From JBBRDU01 sp038230335 (GTDB lineage Bacteria; Verrucomicrobiota; Verrucomicrobiia; Chthoniobacterales; UBA10450): a stretch of 64,000 nucleotides of DNA. Location: the NCBI GenBank assembly GCA_038230335.1, contig JBBRNL010000002.1:62001-126000 (forward strand), written 5' to 3'. Of the stretch, positions 45,001 through 52,822 are shown in pieces. The notes under the pieces were generated by a model. It made no database searches and was not told the DNA's origin. It was given only the letters and a program-made list of their open reading frames with translations. The stretch's first letter is position 1; each line of letters begins with the position of its first letter. A program made the translations under genes and the position numbers.

Positions 45001-45234
45001 GATGCCATCGGCCGCCGCGATCGCGCGTTCCAGTGGGGTGGTGATGAAGCCGCGCACGAGATCGGCGCTTGCTCCCACGTAGATCGTCTGAACCGTGACC
45101 GAGGCGATGTCGCTGCGCGGATATTGCCGCACATTCAGGCTTTTAAATGACTGCAGCCCGGCCAGCAGAATGACGAAACTAACGACTAGCGCGAGGACGG
45201 GGCGCCGGATGAAAAGATCGGTGAATGCTTTCAA
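42064..45234 (-). CDS. RND multidrug efflux permease (AcrB/MexF-like)
   Basis: A 1056-residue RND pump. TM1 follows FIRRPVLALVVSFVILLAG; the porter domain includes YVGASADLVRGFITTPLERA. TM4 carries the paired Asp of the proton relay in VLSVGLVVDDAIVVVENVER. The second half has GLIAKNGILIVEFANKLQEQ. The start is probably TTG 45234, nine bases after the adaptor stop, without a clear ribosome site. It forms the third gene of tetR-adaptor-pump. It is not a close copy of the pump at 12046-15345, and no outer-membrane channel gene is present. Confidence 0.94.
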   Translation of the reverse strand: MKAFTDLFIRRPVLALVVSFVILLAGLQSFKSLNVRQYPRSDIASVTVQTIYVGASADLVRGFITTPLERAIAAADGIDYLQSQSSQGVSIITARLKLNYDSTKALSEISSKVNQVRGDLPPEAEIPVINIESADSRFASCYLSFTSKILQANEITDYLNRIVQPRLTALGGVQRAEILGGRTFAMRIWLKPDRMAALNISPAQVRKALANNNYLAALGATKGSLVQVDLTANTDLHTVDDFKNLVVRQDKGVLVRIADVADVVLGAEDYNAEVRFSGERAVFMGIYVLPNANSIDVIQKVRAEMTQIQRELPTGLEGRIAYDGTAYINTAIHEVFHTLLDTLLIVMVVIFLFLGSWRTVLIPLVAIPISLIGALFLMQIFGFTINLLTLLAIVLSVGLVVDDAIVVVENVERHLREGLSAMQAALLGARELVGPIIAMTITLAAVYIPIGIQGGLTGTLFREFAFTLAGAVTISGIVALTLSPVMSATLLQAGAADRGFAGKVNHLFDRVRDAYGRALDRTLLVRGAVYTAWIGISVLAIIFLKMSLGAKELAPTEDQGVIFGIVDASANATIEQTSAFADAAGLIFKSFPESEFSFQITQPSSGFGGMVLKPWDQRKATAFELVPQVQMKLGSIPGIQMFPVMPPALPGGGQFPIEFVLLSTEEPERMLEFAKQLQTKAMQAGNFYFPPLIDTKIDQPQAEVVIDHDKVASLGLDLTQIGADLSAMVGGNFVNRFNIAGRSYKVIPQIKRAERLNPDQLKNVYVTGPDNKLIPLSTVATIQQKVVPRSLNRMQQLNAVTISGISGLPTDQALKLLEDEALRILPKGYAIDYTGESRQLRVEGDKFLPAFALAVVLIFLVLAAQFNSFRDPLIILLGSVPLAMFGALIFTFLKMPNPNMPFFTNGWTTTMNIYSQVGLVTLVGLIAKNGILIVEFANKLQEQGRPKIVAIAEAARTRLRPVLMTTIATVAGHFPLTLVTGAGAKARNSIGLVLVGGMTIGTLFTLFIVPSLYVLLAKDHHKKPVNEEDNEPEAPVVKEPEPALAYAREGNGWQAR

Positions 45235-45243
45235 GATGAGCGG

Positions 45244-46392
45244 TTAGCTGTCGGCCGGTTTGGGCGCGATTTCATTTTTAGGAGCGAGGGTGTTATCGAT
45301 CACGACGGTCAATCCATTGCGCAGTTTGAACACGCCCGTGCTCACAATTTGTTCGCCTGTTTTCAATCCTTCCGTGACCGCGACAAAGTCGCCGCGTGTT
45401 TCGCCGGTGCGAACGAATTGCTGGCGCAGGAGCAGCGCGTCCTGCTTCGTTTTGTCATCGTGTTTCTTCTCGATGAGGTAAACAGAATTGCCATAAGGCG
45501 CGTAGGCCACCGCGGTGGCCGGAACGAAGAGCGTCGGATTTTTCTGCGGGAGCAACACTTTCACTCGCGCGAACATTCCCGCGCGCAAGACGTGATCAGA
45601 ATTATCCAGCGTCGCCTGCAAAGAAACATTGCGCGTGACCGCGTCGATCGACGAGTTCACTGCCGTGAGCTTTCCCTCAAACTCCCGGCCGGAAACTGCG
45701 TCGGTCGTAACCTTGACCGGCAATCCGGCGGTCAAATCCCCGAGTTGCTGCTGCGGCATCGAGAAATCGACGTAAACCTGGTCGAGCGTTTGCAACGAGA
45801 CGAGAGGATCTCCCACCTTCACCATTTGCCCCGTGTTCACTGACCGAATACCAGCAGTCCCGCTGAAGGGAGCGTGGATTTCTTTTTTATCGATGAGGGA
45901 TCGCATGTTATCGACGGCCGCTTTCTTTTGCGCGTACTTCGATTGCGCGGCATCGAACTCGGCTTTGGAGATCACTTTCCGCGCGGAGAGATCGACCGCG
46001 CGCTCGAGATCATTTTTAGCAAGTGCTGCATCCGCTTCAACCGAACGCATCTGTGCCTGCTCGGCGGAAGCATCCAGCTTCAATAAGACGTCGCCCTTTT
46101 TCACGGCCGCGCCGTTTTGAAAAGAGACATCACTGACCGTTCCGGCCAGCTCCGCGCTGATCATCGCGCCCTGCACCGGCGAAATGGATCCGACCGCAGT
46201 GAGGATCGGTTCCCAATCGCCTTGTTCTACTTTCGCGCTCGTTACCGTGGTGGGGGGCATCACCTGCTTGGTCGTAACCAGCTTGACGATTTGCAGCACT
46301 TTCGTTCCGCCAATGAGCACAAAGATTGCAACCAGCCCGAGGACCACCCAGAAAATGGCTCGGCGCTGGCGTTTCGGTTGTTTTGCATTCAT
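45244..46392 (-). CDS. RND efflux periplasmic adaptor
   Basis: A 382-residue membrane fusion protein. N-terminal anchor IFWVVLGLVAIFVLIGGTKV, first lipoyl half VQGAMISAELAGTVSDVSFQ, helical hairpin (about 100-165), second lipoyl half HAPFSGTAGIRSVNTGQMVK, then beta-barrel and membrane-proximal domains. It bridges the downstream pump and an outer-membrane channel encoded elsewhere. It starts six bases after the tetR stop and the pump begins nine bases after its own stop. Confidence 0.93.
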   Translation of the reverse strand: MNAKQPKRQRRAIFWVVLGLVAIFVLIGGTKVLQIVKLVTTKQVMPPTTVTSAKVEQGDWEPILTAVGSISPVQGAMISAELAGTVSDVSFQNGAAVKKGDVLLKLDASAEQAQMRSVEADAALAKNDLERAVDLSARKVISKAEFDAAQSKYAQKKAAVDNMRSLIDKKEIHAPFSGTAGIRSVNTGQMVKVGDPLVSLQTLDQVYVDFSMPQQQLGDLTAGLPVKVTTDAVSGREFEGKLTAVNSSIDAVTRNVSLQATLDNSDHVLRAGMFARVKVLLPQKNPTLFVPATAVAYAPYGNSVYLIEKKHDDKTKQDALLLRQQFVRTGETRGDFVAVTEGLKTGEQIVSTGVFKLRNGLTVVIDNTLAPKNEIAPKPADS

Positions 46393-46398
46393 AAAAGA

Positions 46399-47025
46399 TC
46401 AGGTCAGGGCCGGTTCCGCCGTGGAGGCGAAGAGCAGGCGCCAGAGAAGGCGCGCGATATGAAGCTGGCGCTCACGAATCTCCGCCGGCTCGGGATTGGA
46501 GATCAAAACATCGCGCATCAGCATTCCGTCGTTCAACGCGAAAAGGAGTTCGGCCAGTTCCCGCGGCTCCATGTCATGGACCCCATTCCGAGCCTCGGGA
46601 GAGCGCGCGATCAAATCCGTCACGCCGTCCATGGCCGTCTTGCTCACGTCCCGCAGGAGATCAGCCAGACGGGGGTTTCGCGAAGCCTCCGCGAACAAAT
46701 CGACTACGAAAGCGGAGAGCACCTGTGGGCTGCTCTCACAACAGTGTGACGTAAATAGTACCTCCAAGGCCTCGACCAGGGTCGGTGCCTGGCGCGCGCG
46801 TTCGAGCCATTGATTGACTTCCGCCTTGTGCTCGTCTGCCATGGCGGAAATGACGGATTCTTTGTTCTCGAAATAGCGATAGATGAGGCCGACGCTAATT
46901 CCGGCCTCGGCTGAGATATCGTGCATGGTAGCCTGGTGAAAGCCTTGTTTCGCGAAGCAAACCATGGCGGCGCGCAGAATCTGAGTGCGGCGATCGATCG
47001 TATTATCTAATGGGCTGCTGGACAC
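46399..47025 (-). CDS. TetR/AcrR-family regulator of the efflux operon
   Basis: A 208-residue regulator. The N-terminal helix-turn-helix is RRTQILRAAMVCFAKQGFHQ through MHDISAEAGISVGLIYRYFE, the classic TetR layout ending in YxYF. The C-terminal ligand/dimer domain (about 75-205) is of the TetR_C type common in pump regulators. Start GTG 47025 lies five bases after a TATAAT box, so its mRNA is probably leaderless. The promoter contains a perfect 22-bp palindrome, which implies autorepression and control of the adaptor and pump genes that follow. Confidence 0.93.
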   Translation of the reverse strand: MSSSPLDNTIDRRTQILRAAMVCFAKQGFHQATMHDISAEAGISVGLIYRYFENKESVISAMADEHKAEVNQWLERARQAPTLVEALEVLFTSHCCESSPQVLSAFVVDLFAEASRNPRLADLLRDVSKTAMDGVTDLIARSPEARNGVHDMEPRELAELLFALNDGMLMRDVLISNPEPAEIRERQLHIARLLWRLLFASTAEPALT

Positions 47026-47030
47026 GGCAG

Positions 47031-47062
47031 ATTATAATGAATGAACGTTCATTCATTGTCAA
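47031..47062 (-). promoter_or_regulatory. tetR promoter with perfect palindromic operator
   Basis: On the minus strand TTGACA lies at 47062-47057 and TATAAT at 47036-47031, spaced by 20 bases. Between them and touching both is a perfect 22-bp palindrome (47036-47057), half-site AATGAATGAAC, typical of TetR operators before RND pumps. The GTG start is five bases after TATAAT. A 17-base alternative (-10 CATTAT) would shift the start site only a few bases. Confidence 0.82.
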
Positions 47063-47154
47063 ATGCGCCCCTCACGGGCGTTCCGCGTAGCCTAAACCGG
47101 TCCCCGTCCTCACCGCCTTGAATTGTCGGCTCGACAGCGGCTCAAGCCATCGGC

Positions 47155-48129
47155 ATGTGTCCAGTTAACAACGTGAGCTCGCTCGGCTTCAATTCAGTTC
47201 TCTTGCGCAATTTTCCCGCTGAAACCCGTTATCTAATCGGCGTCTCGGGCGGTTGCGACTCTGTCGCCCTGCTGCACTGGCTCGTGCAACAGGGCTACCG
47301 AAACCTGGTCGTCTGCCATCTCAATCATCAACTCCGTGGCCGCTCCAGCGCGACTGATGTCCAGTTTGTGAGGAAGCTGGCGGCGCGATACAATCTACCT
47401 GTCAAGATCGGCTCCGTTCAGGTGCGCGTTCTCGCGGCTAAACGGAAGAAATCCATTGAAACCTCAGCGCGCGACGCCCGCTATTCCTTTTTCGCGAAAG
47501 TCGCGCAACGCACGGGCTGCGGAACCATCTTCATCGCGCATCACGCCGATGATCTGGTCGAGACGTTCCTGATCAATTTATTCCGTGGCGCCGGTTCGGC
47601 CGGTTTGAGCTCGCTGCGCGAAGAGTCCAGCCGGGATGTTGACGGCGTAAATCTTACGATTCTGCGTCCTTTCCTTGAGGTTTGGCGACGTGACCTCGAT
47701 CAATATATAAAGAAGCATCGGCTCGCTTTTCGCGAGGATGCCAGTAACCGCGACGTGACACCGCTGCGCAATCGGATTCGACACCGCATCATTCCGTATC
47801 TGGAAAAATCGATCGGTCGCACCATCCGGCCCAATATCTGGCGAACGGCGCGAATTGCGGCGGAGGAAGAGAGTTTTTTTGAGACGCTACTGCCGGAAGG
47901 GCTGGACGCGCTCAGCGCCCTGGCGGTTGGGCCATTGCAAAACATGAGCGTGGCGGTGCAGCGGCGCATGTTGCACCAATGGCTGCGTGGCAGCGGAGTG
48001 GCTGACGTCGGCTTTGAGTTGGTCGAAAGGGTGCGCGGGCTTCTCGATCTGACCAGCGGCGTGGCCAAGACGAATTTGCCGGGCGATCGGCACGCGCGTC
48101 GGCGTGCCGGCAAACTGTTTATCGAATAA
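47155..48129 (+). CDS. tilS: tRNA(Ile)-lysidine synthase
   Basis: A 324-residue PP-loop enzyme that converts the wobble C of tRNA-Ile(CAU) to lysidine. The P-loop motif is GVSGGCDSVALLHW; the following conserved motifs are HLNHQLRG, ETSARDARYSFF, and IAHHADDLVETFLINLFRGA with GLSSL. The second half, with RPFLEVWRRDLDQYIKKHRL and EDASNRDVTPLRNRIRH, matches the family. The C-terminal tRNA-binding region is shorter than in E. coli. It is divergent from the tetR operon. Confidence 0.95.
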   Translation: MCPVNNVSSLGFNSVLLRNFPAETRYLIGVSGGCDSVALLHWLVQQGYRNLVVCHLNHQLRGRSSATDVQFVRKLAARYNLPVKIGSVQVRVLAAKRKKSIETSARDARYSFFAKVAQRTGCGTIFIAHHADDLVETFLINLFRGAGSAGLSSLREESSRDVDGVNLTILRPFLEVWRRDLDQYIKKHRLAFREDASNRDVTPLRNRIRHRIIPYLEKSIGRTIRPNIWRTARIAAEEESFFETLLPEGLDALSALAVGPLQNMSVAVQRRMLHQWLRGSGVADVGFELVERVRGLLDLTSGVAKTNLPGDRHARRRAGKLFIE

Positions 48130-48188
48130 TCCTGAAGCACGGTGACGATCGAACTCATAAACGCAGGCAAACATCCCATGCGTTGTAG

Positions 48189-48210
48189 AGGCGGTTGGGC
48201 CAAACCGCCT
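48189..48210 (+). terminator. hairpin after tilS
   Basis: AGGCGGTT and AACCGCCT form an 8-bp stem with a 6-base loop, 59 bases after tilS and before gltX. It is followed by GTCTTTAGG, a poor T-run, so it is a weak terminator or a small palindromic repeat. Confidence 0.4.
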
Positions 48211-48247
48211 GTCTTTAGGTTCAATCTGTGGCTAGATTCCTCCCTCC

Positions 48248-49573
48248 ATGAATCCCGACATTCGCGTCCGCTTCGCTCCATCGCCGACCGGTTATTTGCA
48301 CATCGGCGGGGCCCGCACCGCCTTGTTCAACTGGCTGTTCGCTCGTCATCACGGCGGCAAATTTATCCTTCGCATCGAGGACACCGACAAATCCCGCAAC
48401 ACGGAGGAAGCGGCCGCCGCCATTTACGAAGGATTGAAATGGCTGGAGTTCGACTGGGATGAGGGCCCGCAGGCGGGGGGCGATTTTGGACCGTATTTTC
48501 AAAGCGAACGCAACGACATCTACGAGCGCCACCTGAAGAGATTACAGGATGCCGGGCATCTCTTTGAGGAGAATGGAGCTACGCGCTTTCGCTCGCCGCG
48601 CGAGCATGTGGAAGTGGATGATCTGGTCTGCGGGAAGATTGATTTTGACCTAACGAATCCGGAAACGCATCCGGATATGACCATCCGGCGTCCGGATGGA
48701 TCCTGGATTTTTCATTTCGTTAATGTGGTGGACGACATTGAGATGAAAATCTCCCACGTGATCCGGGGCGAGGACCATCTCTCCAATACGCCCAAGCACA
48801 TCGAGTTATATCGCGCGCTCGGCGCCACCCCCCCACGTTTCGCTCATCTGGCCCTGATCCATAACAAAGATGGCTCCAAGATGAGCAAGCGAGATCAGGG
48901 CGCGAGTGTGGATTATTATATGAAGGGAGGATATCTCCCAGCCGCCTTGCGCAATTATCTCTGCCTGCTTGGATGGTCGCCCAAAGACAACCGTGAAAAA
49001 ATGCCGGTCGAGGAGATTGTTCGGATCTTTGACTTGAAGAATGTCGTGCGGAGCAATGCCACCTTCGACGCGGACAAATTGCACTGGTTGAACGGCGAGT
49101 ACGCGCGAGAGCTCGGAGAAGAGGAATTCTTGCGGATGGCGCGGATCGCCTTGCCATCAGCGGGAGTAAACCTGGAGCAATATCCGGAGAGCTATATCCG
49201 GGCGGCTTTGCAAACGTGCCGCGGCAAGATCAACACGTTCGACGAGCTGCCCGCGTATGGCGGTTTCTATTTTACGGATGACATCGTTTACAATCCGGAA
49301 GGAGTGGCGAAACATTTCACCGCTGAGAACAGGTCGCGTTTGCAGGCATTGCGCGACGCTTTCGCCTCCCTGGAAGTTTTCGACGCGCCGGAGATTGAAG
49401 GCGCGTTAAAGACCAGGGCAGCGGGTCTGGGTGTGAAAGTTGGCGCGCTCGTTCATCCAACTCGCCTTGCGGTGACAGGCAGCAATGCCGGTCCAAGTCT
49501 TTATCATCTGCTCGAAGTTCTCGGGCAGGAGAAAGTGCTCGGGCGGATTGATCGCGCGCTGGCCACGTTTTAG
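48248..49573 (+). CDS. gltX: glutamate--tRNA ligase
   Basis: A 441-residue class I synthetase. The HIGH-type motif is APSPTGYLHIGGARTALFNW at residues ~8-27, and the KMSKS-type motif is GSKMSKRDQGASV near residue 215. The substrate-binding stretch HVIRGEDHLSNTPKHIELY and the C-terminal anticodon domain are present. It is slightly shorter than the E. coli enzyme. Since a GlnRS gene follows, this GluRS is expected to be specific for tRNA-Glu. It also supplies Glu-tRNA, the co-substrate of LanB-type dehydratases. Confidence 0.96.
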   Translation: MNPDIRVRFAPSPTGYLHIGGARTALFNWLFARHHGGKFILRIEDTDKSRNTEEAAAAIYEGLKWLEFDWDEGPQAGGDFGPYFQSERNDIYERHLKRLQDAGHLFEENGATRFRSPREHVEVDDLVCGKIDFDLTNPETHPDMTIRRPDGSWIFHFVNVVDDIEMKISHVIRGEDHLSNTPKHIELYRALGATPPRFAHLALIHNKDGSKMSKRDQGASVDYYMKGGYLPAALRNYLCLLGWSPKDNREKMPVEEIVRIFDLKNVVRSNATFDADKLHWLNGEYARELGEEEFLRMARIALPSAGVNLEQYPESYIRAALQTCRGKINTFDELPAYGGFYFTDDIVYNPEGVAKHFTAENRSRLQALRDAFASLEVFDAPEIEGALKTRAAGLGVKVGALVHPTRLAVTGSNAGPSLYHLLEVLGQEKVLGRIDRALATF

Positions 49574-49640
49574 TTCACACAATCGTCATCCCGGGTCGCG
49601 GAGACACCCCGATCATACCACTCGCGCGAAAGACCGCGTT

Positions 49641-49758
49641 GTCATCCTGAGCCAGCGGAGACGGCGAAGGATCTCGCCTATTCAGCCGAACTCACGCAAC
49701 CGACATCTGCGTAATTCATGAAGCGCCTGTGGGGTCCTTCGCTCGCGCTCAGGATGAC
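49641..49758. repeat. palindromic intergenic repeat, family A, copy 2 (118 bp)
   Basis: It starts GTCATCCTGAGCCAGCGGAG and ends GCTCGCGCTCAGGATGAC, with inverted ends. Length and layout are the same as 8606-8723. It lies between the convergent gltX and glnS genes. A half-element with GTCATCCCGGGTCGCGGAGA is just before it, at about 49584. Confidence 0.85.
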
Positions 49759-49828
49759 AAACGCTTCGTCACAGGCAGATGGCAAGCGATGCGCTTGTCC
49801 TACAACGGCTATCTTCATCGGCGTCGCG

Positions 49829-51607
49829 CTAAACTTTGCCGGCCTTCGCCCAAATATCCCTCAGCGTGACCGTGCGATTCCAAACCTTTCGTGCACTGGT
49901 GGAATCCGGATCCAGCACAAAATAGCCTAACCGTTCGAATTGATAGCGCTCGTCCGTGCCTGCATCGGCCAGCGCGGGTTCGCACTTTGCGCTCACCACT
50001 TCGAGCGAGTGCGGATTGATAAACGATTTAAAGTCTCCGCCGGCATCCGGCTCCGGCACGGTAAACAAGCGATCGTAGAGCCGGACTTCCGCATCGATTG
50101 CGTGGGAAGCGCTCACCCAGTGAATCGTGCCTTTGACCTTCCGATTGGAGGTCGCTCCTCCCGATTTACTTTCGAGGTCCACACTGCAGCGCAATTCGGT
50201 CACGTGACCGGCTTCATCTTTCACGACCTCTTCGCACTTGATAATGTAGGCATACTTGAGCCGTACTTCGCCGCCCGGTCTCAGTCGGAAATACTTCGGC
50301 GGAGGCGTTTCCATGAAGTCATCCCGATCGATGAAGAGTTCATGGCTGAATGGCACCTTGCGCTTCCCTGCCTCGGGCATTTCCGGATTATTGATCGCCT
50401 CAAGTTCTTCGACCTGTCCGGTCGGATAATTTGTCAGGATCACCTTGATGGGATGGAGCACGGCCAGTCGGCGCACCGCGCTGCGATTAAATTCGTCGCG
50501 CACGGCGTGCTCGAGTACGGCCAGGTCGGTCATGCTCGGGTATTTGGTAATTCCAATGTTGTAGGCGAATGAGCGCAAAGCGCTGGCCGTGACACCGCGC
50601 CGGCGCAGACCGGAAATGGTAAGCATGCGCGGATCGTCCCAGCCGTTCACGAGTTTGTCGGTTACGAGCTGAATCATCTTCCGCTTGCTCATGATCGCGT
50701 AGGTTAGATTGAGCCTGGCAAATTCAATCTGCCGGGGAAGAGCGCGGGGGAGATCAAGCGAATGCAGGATCCATTCATAGAGTGGACGGTGAACCTCGAA
50801 TTCGAGGGTGCAGAGAGAGTGTGTAATCCCCTCGATGTAATCGCTCAGGGTGTGCGCCCAATCGTACATCGGGTAGATGTTCCATTGATTTCCGGTCTGA
50901 TGATGTTGCGCGTGCCGGATGCGATAGAGCACCGGATCGCGCAGCCAAACGTTCGGCGCGGTCATATCAATTTTGGCTCGAAGTGTTCTTGCGCCGTCCG
51001 GAAACTCACCCGCCTTCATCCGTGCAAACAGATCGAGGTTCTCCTTCACTGGGCGAATGCGAAACGGACTCTCCTGGCTCTGGCGCCGGTATTCATCCGT
51101 TTGCTCGGGTGTCATGTCGCAGATGTAAGCGGCGCCTTGCTCCACCAACTGGATGGCGTAGGCGTAGAGTTGATCGAAATAATCCGAAGCGTAAAACGGA
51201 GCGGTCCCGCCGGGGGCGCCTGACAAAGGAGGAAGCGGGTTGAGCTGAAAATCTTTCTTTCCATCGACCGAGACTTCCTCCGGTTTCTGGCCGTTTCGTT
51301 TGTATCCGATGACGGAATCGGCCCATCCGCCGATCAGCCAATTTACGTCCGCCAGGATCGACTCGACGTATTCGACCTCCTCCTTGGTGGGATTTGTGTC
51401 GTCCATGCGGATGTTACAAATCCCGCCGAATTCGCGGGCGATCCCGAAGTTCAGGCAAATCGCTTTGGCATGCCCGATGTGTAAATACCCGTTGGGCTCG
51501 GGCGGAAATCGGGTGTGGATCGTCCCGTGTTTGCCGGAGCGAACATCTTCCGTCACGATGTCGCGGACAAAATCAGAAGGAACTGGAGTCTCGGCCGGTG
51601 CAGTCAT
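49829..51607 (-). CDS. glnS: glutamine--tRNA ligase
   Basis: 592 residues from ATG 51607 (the frame extends to 51682 without similarity). The GlnRS-specific HIGH region is TRFPPEPNGYLHIGHAKAI, followed by NIRMDDTNPTKEEVEYVESI and the IMSKRKM motif. The C-terminal anticodon-binding beta barrels are present (FIDRDDFMETPPPKYFRLRP). GlnRS presence means Gln-tRNA is made directly rather than only through amidation, though GatCAB could still be encoded elsewhere. Confidence 0.96.
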   Translation of the reverse strand: MTAPAETPVPSDFVRDIVTEDVRSGKHGTIHTRFPPEPNGYLHIGHAKAICLNFGIAREFGGICNIRMDDTNPTKEEVEYVESILADVNWLIGGWADSVIGYKRNGQKPEEVSVDGKKDFQLNPLPPLSGAPGGTAPFYASDYFDQLYAYAIQLVEQGAAYICDMTPEQTDEYRRQSQESPFRIRPVKENLDLFARMKAGEFPDGARTLRAKIDMTAPNVWLRDPVLYRIRHAQHHQTGNQWNIYPMYDWAHTLSDYIEGITHSLCTLEFEVHRPLYEWILHSLDLPRALPRQIEFARLNLTYAIMSKRKMIQLVTDKLVNGWDDPRMLTISGLRRRGVTASALRSFAYNIGITKYPSMTDLAVLEHAVRDEFNRSAVRRLAVLHPIKVILTNYPTGQVEELEAINNPEMPEAGKRKVPFSHELFIDRDDFMETPPPKYFRLRPGGEVRLKYAYIIKCEEVVKDEAGHVTELRCSVDLESKSGGATSNRKVKGTIHWVSASHAIDAEVRLYDRLFTVPEPDAGGDFKSFINPHSLEVVSAKCEPALADAGTDERYQFERLGYFVLDPDSTSARKVWNRTVTLRDIWAKAGKV

Positions 51608-51753
51608 GGGTCGGGCGACAGTAGCAGACGAAGAGCGGGCTCGACAACTGAGGTCATACGATCCGTCTCGAATTTCCAGCATCGGCGTACCGTTCCCCCG
51701 ACTCGCCCAATTCGAAAGGGCTGCTGCCAGCGTTAACTTTTAGACAAAAGCGT

Positions 51754-51853
51754 GTCATCCTGAGCGGAGCGAAGGACCTCACCCATGGAGCTTGGATTAC
51801 ACTGGCCACGAAAATGATTGATCTGCGAAATCCCTCACTCCGTTCGAGATGAC
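51754..51853. repeat. palindromic intergenic repeat, family A, copy 3 (100 bp)
   Basis: It starts GTCATCCTGAGCGGAGCGAA and ends CCGTTCGAGATGAC. Its last base touches the aroE start codon, so it contains the whole aroE leader. Its minus strand encodes the spurious 'CHLERSEG' and 'SFAPLRMTRF' peptides known from such repeats. Confidence 0.85.
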
Positions 51854-52801
51854 ATGGAAAAAGGATCTGCCAGAGACCTTTACGCCTTGTCTCATCTCCG
51901 GGCATGGGGGGATACGGCGGCCAGCGTAAGTCCGCCGATCCGACTGGGTGTGTTCGGTGACCCGATTGCCCATTCCCTCTCGCCGCAGATGCAGAATGCG
52001 GCTTTGCGCGAGGTCAAAAGCGAAATGCAGTACGCGAGGTTCCAAATTCGGCCTAACGAACTGAAAGAAGCGCTCAATCTTATCCGCACCGCCGGATTCA
52101 TCGGTCTCAACCTGACGGTTCCGCACAAGATCGCGGCGAGCGCCATGATCGACGAGATGGACGCTGAGGCGAAGGAGATTGGCGCGATTAACACCATCGC
52201 GGTGCGCCAGGGCAGGTTGATCGGTTTCAACACGGATGGTGTCGGTTTTGCCCGTGCCATTCGCAGCGAGTTCTCGGTCGATTTACGCGATCTGCGCGTC
52301 CTGTTGCTGGGAGCAGGCGGCGCGGCCCGCGCCATTGCCTTCCAATGTGCCCGGGCCGAGTGCGAACGCCTGGTCATCGTGAACCGCGACGCGGACAAAG
52401 CGAAAAAACTGGTGGCGGAATTACAACCGCGGTTAGGAGGGCCGCGCGTGCGGGGCCCGGCGGCCCGGCTCGAAGCTGTGCCCTGGGAAGAACAGGCGTT
52501 GGAATTCCAGCTCGGACACACCGATCTGGTCGTCAACGCGACTTCGCTCGGCTTGCACCCTAACGACTCGAGCGTCTTTCCTTCGACTCTGCTCCAACCT
52601 CATCTGATGGTCTACGACACGGTCTATTCGCCCCAACGCACGCCGTTAATCATCGCGGCGGACCAGGCCGGCGCGCGAGCGGCCGACGGTCTGTCCATGC
52701 TGCTGCACCAGGGTGCGCGCGCCTTCGAAATCTGGTTTGAAAGAGAAGCGCCGCTTCATGTGATGCGCGTTGCGTTGAACGCGTTAACGCCGGGTCGGTA
52801 G
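51854..52801 (+). CDS. aroE: shikimate dehydrogenase
   Basis: About 315 residues from ATG 51854; the open frame upstream only reads through the repeat. The enzyme reduces 3-dehydroshikimate with NADPH. Visible motifs: shikimate-binding GDPIAHSLSPQMQNAAL, catalytic Lys in NLTVPHKIAA, GFNTDGVGFARAI, the Rossmann glycine motif GAGGAARAIAF, NVNRD-type VNRDADKAKKL, VNATSLGL and GLSMLLHQGARAFEIW. The N-terminus is ~25 residues longer than usual, so a later start is possible. No ribosome site is evident outside the repeat. Confidence 0.93.
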   Translation: MEKGSARDLYALSHLRAWGDTAASVSPPIRLGVFGDPIAHSLSPQMQNAALREVKSEMQYARFQIRPNELKEALNLIRTAGFIGLNLTVPHKIAASAMIDEMDAEAKEIGAINTIAVRQGRLIGFNTDGVGFARAIRSEFSVDLRDLRVLLLGAGGAARAIAFQCARAECERLVIVNRDADKAKKLVAELQPRLGGPRVRGPAARLEAVPWEEQALEFQLGHTDLVVNATSLGLHPNDSSVFPSTLLQPHLMVYDTVYSPQRTPLIIAADQAGARAADGLSMLLHQGARAFEIWFEREAPLHVMRVALNALTPGR

Positions 52802-52822
52802 GGAAATCAGATCCCCTTCCGC

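Noticed and set aside
51654..51905. Minus-strand frame with 'CHLERSEG' and 'APLRMTRF' peptides
   Set aside because: These are the usual spurious translation of the palindromic family A repeat, not a protein.
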